Source of the DNA: Peteryoungia algae
Lineage (GTDB): Bacteria > Pseudomonadota > Alphaproteobacteria > Rhizobiales > Rhizobiaceae
Assembly (NCBI RefSeq): GCF_030369675.1
Contig: NZ_CP128477.1
Location: 1,302,001-1,366,000 of the forward strand
Length of the DNA: 64,000 nt
Reading direction: 5' to 3'
Within the stretch, counting starts at the first letter, position 1. Each line of letters opens with the position of its first letter. The translations under genes were made by a program, and so were the position numbers. Below the pieces are notes generated by a model. The model saw nothing but the letters and a program-made list of their open reading frames with translations, ran no database searches and was not told the DNA's origin. Of this stretch, positions 28,069-39,718 are shown one piece after another.

Positions 28069-29192
28069 TGTGTGGCTCCCTTCGACTGGGCAATACCCTT
28101 GCCGGCGGCAATAGCCTCTACGAGCTCTGCGAGCAAGCCAGCCGCATCAGGCTTGCCCGTGCTTTTCGCAGCAGCCGCCATGGCGGCGAGCCGACCAGGC
28201 CCCTCCATCGCCTCCTTGAGAAGGCCTGCAATCCTGTCGGTGGAAAGCTCCGCCTGTGAAATAACCTGCGCTCCCCCTTGCGCCGCAAGTGCCGCAGCAT
28301 TTGCGGCCTGATCGTGGTCGAGCGCATGAGGATAGGGCACGAGCAGGCTCGGCCGACCAATCACCGCAAGTTCCGAAACTGTCGATGCTCCAGAGCGGCA
28401 GATCACCAGATGGGCAGCTGCTAGCCGATTGGCCATATCGGTGAAGAATGGCGCAACATCGGCACGGATGCCGAGCGTCGCATAGCTGTCGATCACCTTT
28501 TGCCGGTCTTCGGGCCGCGCCTGCTGCGTCACCACGAGACGCGCACGCAAGTCATCGGACAGCAACCGGATAGCACCGGGGATGGCGTCGGAAAAGAACT
28601 GCGCACCCTGGCTTCCACCGAAGACGACGAGATTGAACGGCGCGCGCTCAACGGATGGAACATAGGGATGCGCTGCAGCCGCAATCATCTCCGGCCGCAC
28701 CGGATTTCCGGTCAGCACCATCTTTGCCGAATGTTCGCCGCCGGGCGACAGGAAGCCACCGGCGATCGCTCTGACGCGAGAGGCGAGAAGCTTGTTGGCG
28801 CGGCCCATGACCGCGTTCTGTTCGTGCACGGCCGTGGGGACCCCGAGACCGGCTGCCGCAAACAGGGGCGGCACGGTCGGATAGCCCCCAAAGCCGATGA
28901 CAGCCTTCGGCTTCAGTCGCGACACGAGGCTCCGGGCCTCGCGATATCCGCGCCAGAGTGACAGAAATGCCTTCAGAACGGCGACCGGGTTCCTGGAGGC
29001 GATTGTGGCCGAGGACACGGTATGAATTTCGTCTGCCGGAAAGCTCCCGGCATAACGTTCGGCGCGCCTGTCGGTCACCAGATGCACGCCGTAGCCACGG
29101 GACTTCAACTCGTGCGCCAGAGCCTCGGCCGGAAAGAGATGTCCGCCGGTGCCACCGGCGGCGAGCAGGACGATACCTTTGGTCATACGCAT
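28065..29192 (-). CDS. murG: Undecaprenyl-PP-MurNAc-pentapeptide N-acetylglucosaminyltransferase
   Basis: This 375-aa GT28 enzyme converts lipid I to lipid II on the inner face of the membrane. [17 protein letters not shown] near residue 13 is the diphosphate-binding loop. [17 protein letters not shown] and the donor-binding [24 protein letters not shown] segment are intact. Two ATGs are possible (29192 and 29186). The first follows the ftsW stop directly (GGAG-TAA-ATG), so translation is coupled. Confidence 0.97.
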   Translation of the reverse strand: MRMTKGIVLLAAGGTGGHLFPAEALAHELKSRGYGVHLVTDRRAERYAGSFPADEIHTVSSATIASRNPVAVLKAFLSLWRGYREARSLVSRLKPKAVIGFGGYPTVPPLFAAAGLGVPTAVHEQNAVMGRANKLLASRVRAIAGGFLSPGGEHSAKMVLTGNPVRPEMIAAAAHPYVPSVERAPFNLVVFGGSQGAQFFSDAIPGAIRLLSDDLRARLVVTQQARPEDRQKVIDSYATLGIRADVAPFFTDMANRLAAAHLVICRSGASTVSELAVIGRPSLLVPYPHALDHDQAANAAALAAQGGAQVISQAELSTDRIAGLLKEAMEGPGRLAAMAAAAKSTGKPDAAGLLAELVEAIAAGKGIAQSKGATQ

Positions 29193-30347
29193 TTACTCCG
29201 CGGGTACACCGGCGACCGATCGGAACAGGCTGCGCTCCTGCGCACGCTTTTCCGGGCGTCGGCGGGTAAGCGCCAGGATGAAGCCGGCGGTAACGCAGAT
29301 CGCGGTCATCGACGATCCGCCATAGGAAATCAGCGGCAGCGTCATGCCCTTGGCCGGCAGAAGCTCGAGATTGACGCCGATATTGATCATCGACTGCACA
29401 CCGAGCAGCAGCACGAGACCGGAGACGGCGAGACGGTTGAAATCATTGCGCTCCTTGTAGGCGTGGCTCAGGCCCCGGAGCACCAGGAAGCCAAAAATCG
29501 CCACGAGCACCATGCAAAAGACGATGCCGAATTCTTCCGCTGCAACCGAGAAGATGAAGTCGGTATGGCTGTCGGGAATGATGCGCTTGACGATCCCTTC
29601 GCCCGGCCCCTGGCCGAACCAGTCGCCGCGAATGATCGCCTCGCGTGCCGTATCGACCTGGAAGGTATCACCCTCACCTGTCAAAAACCGGTCTATTCGC
29701 CCGGCAACATGCGGCAGCGTCATATAGGCCCCGAAAAATCCCGCTCCGCCGAGAACCCCGAGCACGACGATCCACAGCCAAGGCATGCCGGCCATGAAGA
29801 ACATCGCACCCCAGACGCTGCCGATCAGGATGGTCTGGCCAAGGTCAGGCTGCGCAATCAGCAGTGCAGCCGCGATGCCGAAGAGCAGGATGGCAAAGAG
29901 ATTGCCCGGGATCTCAGGCTGGCGCGCATGTTCCGCGAACAGCCAGGCGCAGATGACGACGAAAGCCGGCTTCATGAATTCGGACGGCTGGATCGACATT
30001 GACCCGATCGACAGCCAGCGCCGGCCACCCTTTACCTCAAGGCCGATGAAAAGAACCAGCACCATCATGATCAGCGAGGCAGCCAGGATCAGCATGGCCA
30101 TGCGCCTGACCTGGCGAGGCGACAGGAAGGAGAGTCCGATCATCACGCCGAGAGCCGGCAACATGAAGAAGGCGTGGCGCTTGACGAAATGGAAACTGTC
30201 GAGATTGAGACGTTCGGCAACCGCCGGTGACGCTGCGAAGGAGAGCATGAGCCCGATCCCCATCAGGAGAACGAAGGTGATCAGGAACAGACGGTCGATC
30301 GTCCAGAACCAGTCAGCGACCGGCCCTCTCTCCACGCGGCTTACCAT
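29193..30347 (-). CDS. ftsW: Lipid II polymerase FtsW (SEDS family)
   Basis: This 384-aa protein has about ten transmembrane helices and polymerises glycan strands at the septum together with FtsI. Family marks are GGRRWLSIGSMSIQPSEFMKP in the middle and LPAKGMTLPLISYGGSS near the end. The putative catalytic Asp falls in the large periplasmic loop after DRFLTGEGDTFQVD. GGAGG stands eight bases before the ATG. It lies between murD and murG as in most dcw clusters. Confidence 0.97.
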   Translation of the reverse strand: MVSRVERGPVADWFWTIDRLFLITFVLLMGIGLMLSFAASPAVAERLNLDSFHFVKRHAFFMLPALGVMIGLSFLSPRQVRRMAMLILAASLIMMVLVLFIGLEVKGGRRWLSIGSMSIQPSEFMKPAFVVICAWLFAEHARQPEIPGNLFAILLFGIAAALLIAQPDLGQTILIGSVWGAMFFMAGMPWLWIVVLGVLGGAGFFGAYMTLPHVAGRIDRFLTGEGDTFQVDTAREAIIRGDWFGQGPGEGIVKRIIPDSHTDFIFSVAAEEFGIVFCMVLVAIFGFLVLRGLSHAYKERNDFNRLAVSGLVLLLGVQSMINIGVNLELLPAKGMTLPLISYGGSSMTAICVTAGFILALTRRRPEKRAQERSLFRSVAGVPAE

Positions 30348-30348
30348 C

Positions 30349-31758
30349 TCATTTACCTCCTGTCGGCAGGTCGATCAGCATCGTCATTCCATCCAGGTTC
30401 GCGACTTCAGCCACGAATGCATCACCGCGGACTTCGAAATTCTTGTATTGGTCGAAGCTTGCGCAAGCCGGTGAGAGCATCACTGCGGAAGTTTCACCAT
30501 CCCGATCGGCATCGTCTGCGGCATGCGCCACCGCACGCTCGAGGCGATCCGAAATCTCATAAGGCACACGGTCGCCGAGCTGCGCGGCAAAGGCAGAAGC
30601 AGCCTCGCCGATCAGATAGGCCTTTACGATGCGCGGAAAAAGTGGTGCGAGGCTTGCGATGCCGCCTTCCTTGGGCAGACCACCGGCAATCCAGTAGATC
30701 CGCTCATAGCTGGAAAGCGCAGGCGCTGCCGCCTCCGCATTGGTCGCCTTGCTGTCGTTGACAAAGACGACCTGGCGCCGTTGACCGACCGGCTGCATGC
30801 GATGTTTGAGCCCGGGGAAGCTCTGGAGGCCCTTGCGGATCTCGTCCTCGGACACACCAACCGCGAGGCAGGCCGCAATCGCCGCACAGGCATTCTGCGC
30901 GTTGTGGCTGCCGCGCAGCGTCTGGATGCCGTCGAGATCGACCACGAGCGAAGTCGCTCCCTGCTCTGCCCGCATGACGCGCGAGCCCTCGGCATAGAGC
31001 CCGTCGGCGAGCGGCTGCCGCTTCGAGATCCGGGTAACCTTTGTCCCGGCGCGCTCGACACGATCGCCGATCAGTTCGCAATGGCTGTCATCGGTGCCGA
31101 CGATCGCGGTGCTGGCACCAGCGACGAGACGCTCCTTCACTTCGGCATAGTGCTGCATGGTGCCGTGGCGGTCGAGATGGTCGGGCGTCAGGTTGAGCAG
31201 GATGCCGGCGGTCGGATTGAGCGTCGGTGCAAGATCGATCTGGTAGGACGAGCATTCGACCACATAGAACCGCCCGTCCCTGGGCGGATCGAGCGTCAGT
31301 ACGGCCCGGCCAATATTGCCACCGAGCTGCGTATCGCGACCACTTGCTTCGAGCATATGGGCAATCAGGGCCGTGGTGGTCGATTTGCCGTTTGTCCCGG
31401 TGATCGCGATGAACGGGCAATCCGGCGCATGGGCTCTCCGCTCCCGCACGAAGATCTCGACATCGCCGATGATCTCGACACCGGCATTGCGGGCAAAGCC
31501 AACCGTCCAGTGCGGCTTCGGATGGGTGAGCGGCACGCCGGGTGAGAGCACGAAGGATGCGACCGACGACCACTCGATCTCCCGCAAGTCCCTGGTCGGC
31601 ACGCCATCGGCCTGCGCCCGCGCGACGCTGTCGGGATTGTCGTCCCAGGCAATCACAGTTGCGCCGCCAGCCTGAAGCGCCTTGGCCGTGGCGAGGCCGG
31701 ATCCGCCGAGCCCGAACAGCGCAACGGTCTTCCCCTTGAAGGTGGTGGCCGCGATCAT
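30349..31758 (-). CDS. murD: UDP-N-acetylmuramoylalanine--D-glutamate ligase
   Basis: This 469-aa Mur ligase adds D-Glu to UDP-MurNAc-L-Ala. The N-terminal dinucleotide-like fold has [13 protein letters not shown]. The ATP loop is [14 protein letters not shown] near residue 120, [13 protein letters not shown] marks the central domain, and [11 protein letters not shown] with [18 protein letters not shown] marks the C-terminal domain. All these are MurD-specific. It lies 7 bp downstream of mraY and 1 bp before ftsW. Confidence 0.98.
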   Translation of the reverse strand: MIAATTFKGKTVALFGLGGSGLATAKALQAGGATVIAWDDNPDSVARAQADGVPTRDLREIEWSSVASFVLSPGVPLTHPKPHWTVGFARNAGVEIIGDVEIFVRERRAHAPDCPFIAITGTNGKSTTTALIAHMLEASGRDTQLGGNIGRAVLTLDPPRDGRFYVVECSSYQIDLAPTLNPTAGILLNLTPDHLDRHGTMQHYAEVKERLVAGASTAIVGTDDSHCELIGDRVERAGTKVTRISKRQPLADGLYAEGSRVMRAEQGATSLVVDLDGIQTLRGSHNAQNACAAIAACLAVGVSEDEIRKGLQSFPGLKHRMQPVGQRRQVVFVNDSKATNAEAAAPALSSYERIYWIAGGLPKEGGIASLAPLFPRIVKAYLIGEAASAFAAQLGDRVPYEISDRLERAVAHAADDADRDGETSAVMLSPACASFDQYKNFEVRGDAFVAEVANLDGMTMLIDLPTGGK

Positions 31759-31765
31759 CGCCGCC

Positions 31766-32866
31766 TCACCGCAGCTTCAGGGTCGAAAGACCGAGCATGG
31801 CAAGCCCAACGGCAATGATCCAGAATCGGATGACGACCTGGCTTTCCGTCCAGCCCAGCTTTTCGAAATGGTGATGGATTGGCGCCATCAGGAAGACGCG
31901 CTTGCCGGTCATCTTGAAATAGCCGACCTGGATGATGACCGACAGCGTCTCCATGACGAAAAGACCGCCGATGATGGCCATGACGATCTCGTGCTTGGTG
32001 GCGACGGCGACGGAGCCGATCAGGCCACCTAGCGCCAGCGACCCGGTGTCGCCCATGAAGATTGCAGCCGGCGGCGCGTTGAACCAGAGGAAGCCGAGAC
32101 CGGCCCCGATCACGGCGCCCAGCACCACGGCGAGCTCGCCCGTGCCCGGCGTGAAATTGATCTGCAGATAGTTGGAGAACACCGCATTGCCGGCGAGATA
32201 GGCGATCACGCCGAAGGAGGCCGCGGCGATCATCACTGGCACGATGGCGAGCCCGTCTAGGCCGTCCGTCAGGTTGACGGCATTGCCGGCCCCCACGATG
32301 ACAAAGCCGCCGAACAGCACGAAGAAGATCCCGAGATCGATCAGGAAGTCCTTGAAGAAGGGAAAGGCGATCGAGGAGCCGAAGGTCGAGCCTTGAGGCC
32401 CGGAGCTCAAGGCCGTCGACATCATGAAATAGACGGCAATGCCCGCGATCAGGAATTCGATGCCCAGGCGCGCCTTGCCGGAGAAGCCCTTCTCCGTCTG
32501 CTTCGTCACCTTCAGATAGTCGTCGTAAAAACCGATCGCGCCGAAGCCGAGGGTGACCAGCAATGTCGCCACGACATAGACGTTGGACAAATCCGCCCAC
32601 AGCAGCGATGACACGACGATGCCGGCCAGGATCATCAGACCGCCCATGGTCGGCGTTCCCGCCTTCTTGAAATGGGTCTGCGGTCCGTCAGCCCGGATCG
32701 GTTGCCCCTTGCCCTGACGCACCCGCAGCGATGCGATCATCGCCGGACCGAAGAGGAAGACCACCAGCGCCGAGGTGAAGAGAGCCGCCCCCGTCCGGAA
32801 GGTGATGTAACGGAAGAGATTGAAAAACTGCAGGTTGTCCGACAGTTCCACAAGCCAAATCAGCAT
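31766..32866 (-). CDS. mraY: Phospho-MurNAc-pentapeptide-transferase
   Basis: This 366-aa integral membrane enzyme makes lipid I by transferring phospho-MurNAc-pentapeptide to undecaprenyl phosphate. It has about ten helices. The conserved loops are [21 protein letters not shown] (Asp pair), [13 protein letters not shown] and the final [12 protein letters not shown]. Length is normal. It sits between murF (24 bp upstream) and murD (7 bp downstream). Confidence 0.98.
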   Translation of the reverse strand: MLIWLVELSDNLQFFNLFRYITFRTGAALFTSALVVFLFGPAMIASLRVRQGKGQPIRADGPQTHFKKAGTPTMGGLMILAGIVVSSLLWADLSNVYVVATLLVTLGFGAIGFYDDYLKVTKQTEKGFSGKARLGIEFLIAGIAVYFMMSTALSSGPQGSTFGSSIAFPFFKDFLIDLGIFFVLFGGFVIVGAGNAVNLTDGLDGLAIVPVMIAAASFGVIAYLAGNAVFSNYLQINFTPGTGELAVVLGAVIGAGLGFLWFNAPPAAIFMGDTGSLALGGLIGSVAVATKHEIVMAIIGGLFVMETLSVIIQVGYFKMTGKRVFLMAPIHHHFEKLGWTESQVVIRFWIIAVGLAMLGLSTLKLR

Positions 32867-32890
32867 TGGAGACCTTTCCCAAAGCCTGGA

Positions 32891-34324
32891 TTAAAATTGG
32901 CGCTCCGTGTCGGGGAATGCCGGATGCTTGTCAAGCAGAGCCGAAACGATCTTGCCGAAACCGATGCCGAGAGAAGACTTGACCATCACGACATCGCCGG
33001 CGCGGACCTCTGCGGTGACGAAATTCGCGAGCTCCTCCGTGGTCTCGAGATAGACGACATGGACCGTTTCCGGCAGCGCGTCTCGCAGCGCCGCCATTTC
33101 CGGTCCGGCGAGCCAGACGTGTTCGATGCCGGCAGCGAGCAAGGGCCCGGCAAGTTCGGCATGAACGCTGGGGGCGAATTCGCCCATCTCCAGCATGTCG
33201 CCGAGGACCGCAACGCGCCGCCCCTCGCCTGTCGGCTGGGACGATGCAAGCACAGAGATCGCCGCCCGCATGGAGGCCGGGTTCGCATTGTAGCTGTCGT
33301 CGATGAGTGTCAGGACGCCTTCAGGCATCATGAGTTTGTGGCGCGCACCACGTCCCTTGACTGCCGTAAGGTTGGCAAGCGCCTCGATCGCCGCATCGAC
33401 GTCGGCGCCGACAAGCGACACGGCCGCGAGAACCGCCATCGCGTTCTCGGCGAGATGCCGGCCGGGCGCACCGATCATCACTTCGCGCGTTTCGCCGCCG
33501 AATGAGACCCAGACGGTCGAAACCTCGGCCGCACCATCGAATTCAGCGAGGCGGAACTCGGCCTTTGCATGCTGTCCGAAGCTGTGGATGTTCTCGATGC
33601 CACGGGCGAGTGCCGCCTGTTCGAGGCGCTCGTAATAGGGATTGTCCCGGTTGAGGATCGCATCCCCGCCATTGACGACGCCCTCGAATATCTCGGCCTT
33701 GGCATCGGCGATCTCGTCGACGCTTGCGAAATTTCCGAGATGCGCCGGCGCAACCGTCGTGATGATGGCCACATCAGGCCGCACCATGCGCGACAGCGGC
33801 CCAATCTCACCGGGATGGTTCATGCCCAGTTCGAAAACGCCGTAGCGTGTGTCGATCGGCATTCGGGCCAGCGTCAGCGGCACGCCCCAATGGTTGTTGA
33901 ACGAGGCGACCGAGGCATGCACCTTGCCCGAAGGCTCGAGCGTCAAACGCAGCATTTCCTTTGTCGTCGTCTTGCCGACGGACCCGGTGACCGCAATCAC
34001 GGTCGCAGGCGTGCGATCGCGTGCTGCCATGCCGAGTTTCTGCAGGCCGACCAGCACATCCTCGACGACGATCATCGGGATCGTCAACCGGCCAAGAGCC
34101 GGGAGTTTGGCTTCGCTGACGACGAGCAGCGAGGCGCCGTTGGCAATCGCGATGCTGGCATAGTCATGGCCATCGACGCGGTCGCCCTTGATGGCGAAGA
34201 ACGCTTCGCCAGACGTGATCGTCCGGCTGTCGATCGAAATGCCGGTAATGCCTTCCGGCAGATTTCCGAAAGGCCTGCCGCCCATGGCGACAACCATTTC
34301 ACGCGCGGTCCAGAGCAGGGTCAA
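32891..34324 (-). CDS. murF: UDP-N-acetylmuramoyl-tripeptide--D-alanyl-D-alanine ligase
   Basis: This 477-aa Mur ligase adds the D-Ala-D-Ala dipeptide. [20 protein letters not shown] identifies the uridine-binding N-terminus, [14 protein letters not shown] the P-loop (about 112-125), [12 protein letters not shown] the substrate loop, and [13 protein letters not shown] the C-terminal motif. The ATG overlaps the murE stop by four bases, which suggests translational coupling. Confidence 0.98.
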   Translation of the reverse strand: MTLLWTAREMVVAMGGRPFGNLPEGITGISIDSRTITSGEAFFAIKGDRVDGHDYASIAIANGASLLVVSEAKLPALGRLTIPMIVVEDVLVGLQKLGMAARDRTPATVIAVTGSVGKTTTKEMLRLTLEPSGKVHASVASFNNHWGVPLTLARMPIDTRYGVFELGMNHPGEIGPLSRMVRPDVAIITTVAPAHLGNFASVDEIADAKAEIFEGVVNGGDAILNRDNPYYERLEQAALARGIENIHSFGQHAKAEFRLAEFDGAAEVSTVWVSFGGETREVMIGAPGRHLAENAMAVLAAVSLVGADVDAAIEALANLTAVKGRGARHKLMMPEGVLTLIDDSYNANPASMRAAISVLASSQPTGEGRRVAVLGDMLEMGEFAPSVHAELAGPLLAAGIEHVWLAGPEMAALRDALPETVHVVYLETTEELANFVTAEVRAGDVVMVKSSLGIGFGKIVSALLDKHPAFPDTERQF

Positions 34325-35775
34325 CGGTCGAACTCCTCCAAGGCTTTGCGGACTTCGTGATGGTCTGAGAACGGCAAGGTCTGGGATCCAACCGTCTGCC
34401 CTTCCTCATGTCCCTTGCCGGCCACGATGAGCGTATCCCCGGCCGACATCATGGCGACGCCGGCGCGGATGGCCTGCGCCCGGTCCCCGATCTCGATTCC
34501 ATCAGGCGTCGCCGCCATGATTTCCGAACGGATCGCAGCCGGTACTTCCGAGCGCGGATTGTCGTCGGTGACGATGGCGATATCGGCCAGGCGCGAGGCA
34601 ATCTCACCCATGATCGGTCGCTTGCCCTTGTCGCGGTCGCCGCCACAGCCGAAGACGACGATGACACGGCCCGTGGTGAAGGGACGAACTGAGGTCAGCA
34701 CGTTCTCCAACGCTTCCGGCTTGTGAGCATAATCGACATAGGCGAGCGCGCCAGCCTTGGTCTGGCCAACCAGTTCCAGGCGCCCTGAGGCCCCCTTCAG
34801 ATGCTCCAGCGCCTTGAGCGCGACGGCAGGTGCGACGCCGGTCGAAATGGCGAGGCCGGCCGATACCAGCGCATTGGCGATCTGGAAATCACCGGCCAGC
34901 GGGATGTGAACTTCGAAGATCTCGCCGCCGTGATGGACCTCGGCCACCTGCTTGTGGCGGAAATGCTCGACGCGCTTGAGGCTCAGGAACGCCCCGCGGC
35001 GCCCGACCGTGCGCACATCGTGACCGGAGGCCTTCGCCACACGGATGGCCTCGTCGGACCAGGCGTCATCGGCAAAGATCACGGCCGGCGCACCCTTCGG
35101 CAGCAGCGTGTCGAACAGACGCATCTTGGCGGCCATGTAGTCTTCCATGGTCGCATGGTAGTCCATGTGGTCACGGCCGAGATTGGTAAAGCCGGCGGCC
35201 GACAGGACCACACCATCCAGGCGGCTCTGGTCGAGACCGTGGCTGGAGGCCTCCATCGCGGCATGCGTCACACCCTCGTCGGCAAGCTCACCGAGCAGCG
35301 TGTGCAGCGCCAGCGGATCGGGCGTGGTCAGAGAACCATAGTCGTTGCGTGTGGGAGAAATGACGCCGGTGGTGCCGATCTGTGCTGCGGCATGGCCGGC
35401 TTCGGCCCAGATCTGGCGTGTGAAGGAGGCGACAGACGTCTTGCCGGCGGTGCCTGTGACAGCGACCATGGTCTTCGGTTGATGTCCGACAAAACGGGCT
35501 GCAGCCAGCGCCAGGAAGCGGCGCGGATTGTCGACAGTCACGACGGGAACAGACGCATCGACAGGATGCGAGGCAATGATGGCAACAGCGCCCTTGTCGA
35601 TCGCCTGGGCAACAAAGGCGGAACCATCGGCCTTGCTCCCGGAGAGAGCGAAGAAAACCGTGCCCGGTGCGACCTTGCGGCTATCGGCAGAGAGGCCCCG
35701 AACCTCGACGGAGAGAGCGCCGCCGGCTGCCACCTGATCCCCAAAATCCTCGCCAGCCAGTGCGCCCAAAAGCAT
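34321..35775 (-). CDS. murE: UDP-MurNAc-L-Ala-D-Glu--2,6-diaminopimelate ligase
   Basis: I started it at ATG 35775 (AAGGA upstream); the frame extends to a TTG at the ftsI stop, but that extension looks unlike MurE. The 484-aa product has [19 protein letters not shown]-loop [13 protein letters not shown], and [10 protein letters not shown]. The DNPR motif selects meso-diaminopimelate, so the wall is of the DAP type. It lies between ftsI and murF within the cluster. Confidence 0.96.
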   Translation of the reverse strand: MLLGALAGEDFGDQVAAGGALSVEVRGLSADSRKVAPGTVFFALSGSKADGSAFVAQAIDKGAVAIIASHPVDASVPVVTVDNPRRFLALAAARFVGHQPKTMVAVTGTAGKTSVASFTRQIWAEAGHAAAQIGTTGVISPTRNDYGSLTTPDPLALHTLLGELADEGVTHAAMEASSHGLDQSRLDGVVLSAAGFTNLGRDHMDYHATMEDYMAAKMRLFDTLLPKGAPAVIFADDAWSDEAIRVAKASGHDVRTVGRRGAFLSLKRVEHFRHKQVAEVHHGGEIFEVHIPLAGDFQIANALVSAGLAISTGVAPAVALKALEHLKGASGRLELVGQTKAGALAYVDYAHKPEALENVLTSVRPFTTGRVIVVFGCGGDRDKGKRPIMGEIASRLADIAIVTDDNPRSEVPAAIRSEIMAATPDGIEIGDRAQAIRAGVAMMSAGDTLIVAGKGHEEGQTVGSQTLPFSDHHEVRKALEEFDR

Positions 35776-35834
35776 TTGCAGTCCATCCTTCCGGGGGCAA
35801 GTTCCGCGAATCGCCCCTCCTGTCGTCGATCTGA

Positions 35835-37583
35835 TCAATAAGAGACGAGCAATGCCGAGCCGTCTTCCCCGAATGTGGGTTCTACACCAAGAATTGCGGC
35901 GCTTCTGCGGATGATCTCCTTCATCATCGGTGCAGCCGTATAACCGGCCGTCGGCCCGCCATTGTCATCGCCCGACTGCGGCTCGTCTATGAAGGTCAGC
36001 ACCGCATATTGCGGATTGGAAATCGGAAACGCGGCAATGAAGGCGTTGAAGTTCTTGTCGTCCGAATAGCGGCCATTGACGACTTTTTCTGCCGTACCGG
36101 TCTTGCCGCCGACATCGAAACCGTCGACGCGCGCGCGTCGCCCGGATCCTTTGGTGCCGTTCCATTCAAACAGGAAGCGCATGTCTTCACTGGTCTTTTC
36201 CTTGATGACGACCTGCGCGAGCGCGTCCGCCTCCTCCTTCGTGCGCGGCAGGAAGGTTGGCGGGATCAGCCGTCCGCCGTTGACCAGCGCCGACACCGCA
36301 ACAGCCGTCTGCAAGGGCGTTGTCGACACGCCATGGCCGAACGAAATGGTCACCGAATTGATCTGCTTCCAAACGCGCGGCTGCGTTGGCGTAGCAACTT
36401 CTGGAAGCTCGGTCTCGATCTTGGACAGCAAGCCCATGCGTGTCAGGAATTCCTGATGCCCGGTAATCCCGACCGCTTCTGCCATTCGCGCCGTGCCGAT
36501 GTTGGACGAATACTGGAATATCTCAGGCACTGTGAGGATCCGGTGCTTGCCGTGGAAATCCTTGATTGTGAAACCGCCAATGCGGATTGGATAGCGCGCA
36601 TCGAAACTGTCGCTGAGCCTGACCTTTCCGGAATCGAGAGCCATGGCGGTCGTGAAGGCCTTGAAAGTCGAGCCCATCTCGAATGTCCCGTTGGACATCC
36701 GGTTCAGCCAGCCCTCCTGGGCCCCTTCCGTGGGTTTGTTCGGATCGAAGTCCGGCACGGAAGCCATGGCGATCACTTCCCCCGTATGCACGTCGAGAAC
36801 GACGGCGCCGGCACCGATCGCTCCATATTTCTGGACACTTTGAACAAGCGTGTCGCGAAGGATGTTCTGAACACGAATGTCGATCGACAGGCGCACGGGC
36901 TCAAGCGGCGCGTCACTGGTCATGCCGAGCGCACGCAGGTCCGCCATGCCCTGATTGTCGATGTAGCGCTCCATCCCGGCCATGCCGCGATTGTCGATAT
37001 TGACGAAACCGACGATATGCGAGGCGGTGGGGCCGCCCGGATAGAAGCGACGCTTTTCGGGACGGAAACCGATGCCGGGAATGCCCAGCGCCAGGATCTG
37101 GCTCTGCTGCTTCGGCGTCAACTGGCGGCGCAGCCACTGGAAGCGCGAATTGGACGAGAGCTTGCGATAGGTGTCCTTGGCATCGAGATCGTCGAGGACG
37201 GTCGAGAGACGCTCGACGGCTTCGTCCGTGTCCACGATCTTGTGCGGCTCTGCAAACAGCGAAACCGTCCGAATATCGGTGGCGAGAAGCTCGCCATTGC
37301 GATCGAGAATATCAGGACGCGACGCCATCAGGCGGTCCGCCGGGAGAATACTGGAAACCGTCTCAGGCTGCGCATGACCATACTGGATCAAACGTCCGCC
37401 GATGACGGCATAAGCGACGCAGAAGGTTGCGAACATGAGCCCAACGCGGGTTTTCGCCATTTCAGACTTGCGCTTGCCGGCACCCTTGAAGGATGCACTG
37501 TTCACCACCGCTCCGCCACGCTGCACATCCGTCGAGAAATGCGCCTGGCTCTTCAACAGCATGATTCGCGAGAGAAAGGTCAT
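35835..37583 (-). CDS. ftsI: Septal transpeptidase FtsI (PBP3)
   Basis: This 582-aa class B penicillin-binding protein cross-links septal peptidoglycan. It has a short cytosolic N-terminus, one transmembrane helix ([19 protein letters not shown]), a pedestal domain, and a transpeptidase domain. All three active-site motifs are present: STFK (nucleophilic Ser, in [10 protein letters not shown]), SSN and KTGT. It overlaps ftsL by one base and works with FtsW. The C-terminal VSY ending is normal. Confidence 0.97.
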   Translation of the reverse strand: MTFLSRIMLLKSQAHFSTDVQRGGAVVNSASFKGAGKRKSEMAKTRVGLMFATFCVAYAVIGGRLIQYGHAQPETVSSILPADRLMASRPDILDRNGELLATDIRTVSLFAEPHKIVDTDEAVERLSTVLDDLDAKDTYRKLSSNSRFQWLRRQLTPKQQSQILALGIPGIGFRPEKRRFYPGGPTASHIVGFVNIDNRGMAGMERYIDNQGMADLRALGMTSDAPLEPVRLSIDIRVQNILRDTLVQSVQKYGAIGAGAVVLDVHTGEVIAMASVPDFDPNKPTEGAQEGWLNRMSNGTFEMGSTFKAFTTAMALDSGKVRLSDSFDARYPIRIGGFTIKDFHGKHRILTVPEIFQYSSNIGTARMAEAVGITGHQEFLTRMGLLSKIETELPEVATPTQPRVWKQINSVTISFGHGVSTTPLQTAVAVSALVNGGRLIPPTFLPRTKEEADALAQVVIKEKTSEDMRFLFEWNGTKGSGRRARVDGFDVGGKTGTAEKVVNGRYSDDKNFNAFIAAFPISNPQYAVLTFIDEPQSGDDNGGPTAGYTAAPMMKEIIRRSAAILGVEPTFGEDGSALLVSY

Positions 37584-37969
37584 CAGCGGTCCACCGATCC
37601 TGTCGTGATGAGATCCTTGATGGGGTCGGAGGGCGCGCTGGCACTTAACGCACCCTCTTCGCCTTCCGGAACGGGAAGTTGGTCCTTCGGCATCGGCAAT
37701 TCCATCGGCCGTGCGAGCTGTGTGGGCTCGGTCGGAACGAGCTGCAGCTCGGCGGCATAGGTCTGCACCAGACGCTCGAGCCGGTTTGGCTGGGTCAGCA
37801 ATGCCTCGTCGGCCTTCAGCAGTTCGATCGTGTCGTTTTCCAGCTTGATCTCGGCTTCGAGGCGCCGCACCTCTGCCGCCTTGTTATCCGTGTCGTGCTT
37901 GATCTGGTAGGTCACCGTGGCGGCCGCCAGCATGGCGCCGACCATCAGGAAATCGAAGGGTCTCAGCAT
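37583..37969 (-). CDS. ftsL: Cell division protein FtsL
   Basis: This 128-aa bitopic protein has an N-terminal transmembrane helix (FLMVGAMLAAATVTYQI) followed by a coiled coil (EVRRLEAEIKLENDTIELLKADEA). A Pro-rich, acidic tail follows. Sequence conservation of FtsL is low, so position between rsmH and ftsI adds much to the call. It links FtsQ to FtsW/FtsI activation in the divisome. No ftsB lies nearby. Confidence 0.9.
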   Translation of the reverse strand: MLRPFDFLMVGAMLAAATVTYQIKHDTDNKAAEVRRLEAEIKLENDTIELLKADEALLTQPNRLERLVQTYAAELQLVPTEPTQLARPMELPMPKDQLPVPEGEEGALSASAPSDPIKDLITTGSVDR

Positions 37970-37972
37970 GGG

Positions 37973-38998
37973 TCAGCCTCCGATCTTTTCGAGAGTGGCA
38001 AGGTCAGGCAGATCGAAGATCGACATGTCGGCGCGCTCGGCGGGCGCCGAGCTTCGGATACCGGCACGCAGCTTTGCGGAACGAGCGCGCGGATTGATCT
38101 CGGCCTCTTCCTCGGTGGCTGCGACCATGCCCTTGCCGACCGGATCAAAGGTTGCCGGCCGCGCTTCGACCATCGGAAGATGGCGCGAACCTGACGCCTT
38201 CCCGGAACGCTCGGAGAAGAATTTCTTGACGATGCGATCCTCCAGCGAATGGAAGGTCACGACAACGAGGCGTCCGCCCGGCTTCAGCGCCCGCTCGGCA
38301 GCAAAGAGCGCCTGGGCAAGCTCGCCGAGCTCGTCATTCACATAGATACGCAGCGCCTGGAAGACGCGTGTCGCGGGATGGATCTTGTCCTTGGCCTTGC
38401 GCGGGTTGACCGTCTCGATGAGGTTGGCGAGATCGCGTGTCGTCTGGAACGGCTCGATTGCCCGTCGCTTTTCGATTGCCCGTGCGATTCGGCCGGAATG
38501 CTTCTCTTCGCCGAGAAAGCCGAAGATGCGAATGAGATCGGACACCTTTGCACGATTGACCACATCAGCAGCAGAAACGCCGGAAACCGCCATGCGCATG
38601 TCAAGCGGCCCGTTCCTCTGGAAAGAAAAGCCGCGCTCCGCCTCATCGATCTGCATCGAGGATACGCCGATGTCGAGCACGACACCATCGAGACCACCTT
38701 CCGGCGCGAAATCGGCAAGATTGGAGAATTCCGTGTGATGCAGCGTGAGCCGGCCACCGCTTGCTTCCACGAGCGCCTGCCCGCCGGAAATGGCGTTCGG
38801 ATCCCGATCCAGCGCGATCACGTGAGCACCCTCGGAAAGGATCGCCGACGTATAGCCACCGGCGCCAAAGGTACCATCGAGGATGACCTTTCCAGCCTCG
38901 GGCTCGAGAGCCCTCAGGACTTCCGAGAGAAGAACCGGAATGTGGCGAGCCGGTCCGCCATCGGCTTCAGGAATACCTTCGCCAAGTGTCGCCGCCAT
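37973..38998 (-). CDS. rsmH: 16S rRNA (cytosine-1402 N4) methyltransferase
   Basis: I placed the start at ATG 38998 ([15 protein letters not shown]). The frame remains open for 210 more codons, but that part overlaps mraZ and is non-homologous. The 341-aa enzyme has [14 protein letters not shown]-binding [30 protein letters not shown], and the [15 protein letters not shown] segment, all typical of RsmH/MraW. It modifies C1402 in the ribosomal P site. It follows mraZ by 17 bp. Confidence 0.97.
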   Translation of the reverse strand: MAATLGEGIPEADGGPARHIPVLLSEVLRALEPEAGKVILDGTFGAGGYTSAILSEGAHVIALDRDPNAISGGQALVEASGGRLTLHHTEFSNLADFAPEGGLDGVVLDIGVSSMQIDEAERGFSFQRNGPLDMRMAVSGVSAADVVNRAKVSDLIRIFGFLGEEKHSGRIARAIEKRRAIEPFQTTRDLANLIETVNPRKAKDKIHPATRVFQALRIYVNDELGELAQALFAAERALKPGGRLVVVTFHSLEDRIVKKFFSERSGKASGSRHLPMVEARPATFDPVGKGMVAATEEEAEINPRARSAKLRAGIRSSAPAERADMSIFDLPDLATLEKIGG

Positions 38999-39015
38999 TC
39001 CGTTTCCCCGTCCTT

Positions 39016-39453
39016 CTAGGTGCGCAGGCCTCGTTGCCTGACCACCTCTCTGGCTCTCGCCTGCGCCTCGTGAAACGCCTGCGGTTGCCACACCTGAAAA
39101 TGATCCGAACGACCGACGAAACAGACCTCCGAGGAAATCCCCGTGAAATCCCGGATGAAATCCGTCACCGCCAATCGCCCCTCGGCATCGAGTCGCGTGA
39201 AGACGCCGCCACCATGAAGCAAGAGCGACATCTCGTTTGCCTCCAACGCGAAGGGATCCTCGGCAGCCACCTTCCGCTCGTACCGCTCGAGCAGATCCGG
39301 ACCACCGATGTTGATTGCCGGATAGACGAAATCCTGGAGACAATAAAGCTCCTGAATTCCGCGCTGCACCAGCACGGCACGAAAGGCCGCAGGGACGGAA
39401 ACCCGTCCCTTCGCATCGATCCTGTTTGTCGCATTGGACAGGAAGCGGCTCAT
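39016..39453 (-). CDS. mraZ: Transcriptional regulator MraZ
   Basis: This roughly 145-aa protein contains two AbrB-like SpoVT half-domains: [16 protein letters not shown] near the N-terminus and [18 protein letters not shown] in the second half. MraZ binds TGGGN repeats and represses its own operon. It is the first gene of the cluster. GGGGAGG is 13 bases from the ATG, and a TTG one codon earlier has better spacing, so the start is uncertain by one codon. An array of TGGG repeats lies about 165 bp upstream. Confidence 0.95.
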   Translation of the reverse strand: MSRFLSNATNRIDAKGRVSVPAAFRAVLVQRGIQELYCLQDFVYPAINIGGPDLLERYERKVAAEDPFALEANEMSLLLHGGGVFTRLDAEGRLAVTDFIRDFTGISSEVCFVGRSDHFQVWQPQAFHEAQARAREVVRQRGLRT

Positions 39454-39617
39454 CAATGAAAACCGACCTCCCCTTGAACGAGGGACCTGAGAACGGCCCT
39501 CGGAGACTCATGGATACACCAACCGCCAAACCCGCGAAGCGCCCGCCCGAACAACGGGACGGAACACCTGATTCACGGGACTTCGAGGATGAAACGATCC
39601 CCGTAACGGCATGCAAT

Positions 39618-39662
39618 TGGGATACCATGGGACAATATGGGCGTCAATGGGAACGGTCGGGA
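39618..39662 (-). promoter_or_regulatory. MraZ operator overlapping the mra promoter
   Basis: On the plus strand TGGGA, TGGGA, TGGGC and TGGGA start at 39618, 39628, 39638 and 39648, exactly 10 bp apart. A weaker CGGGA lies at 39658. MraZ in E. coli binds TGGGN repeats with five-base spacers. On the minus strand TTGACG (39642-39647) and TATCCC (39619-39624) are 17 bp apart and could be the -35 and -10, so bound MraZ would block the promoter. The message would then have a leader of about 155 bases. Confidence 0.75.
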
Positions 39663-39696
39663 TGAGCCAGCTCCACGATTCAAATATTGATAGGCG

Positions 39697-39718
39697 GTTA
39701 AGCTTAACGAATGGTTAG
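39697..39718. promoter_or_regulatory. TTAA palindrome and CtrA-like site between mraZ and rnpB
   Basis: GTTAAGCTTAAC (39697-39708) is a perfect 12-bp palindrome. Its second TTAA is followed after seven bases by TTAG (39715-39718), one mismatch from the CtrA pattern TTAA-N7-TTAA. It lies about 50-75 bp upstream of the proposed mra -35. Confidence 0.3.

Noticed and set aside
38999..39628. 210-codon upstream extension of the rsmH frame
   Set aside because: It overlaps mraZ completely and has no similarity to the RsmH N-terminus; the start at 38998 fits the family.
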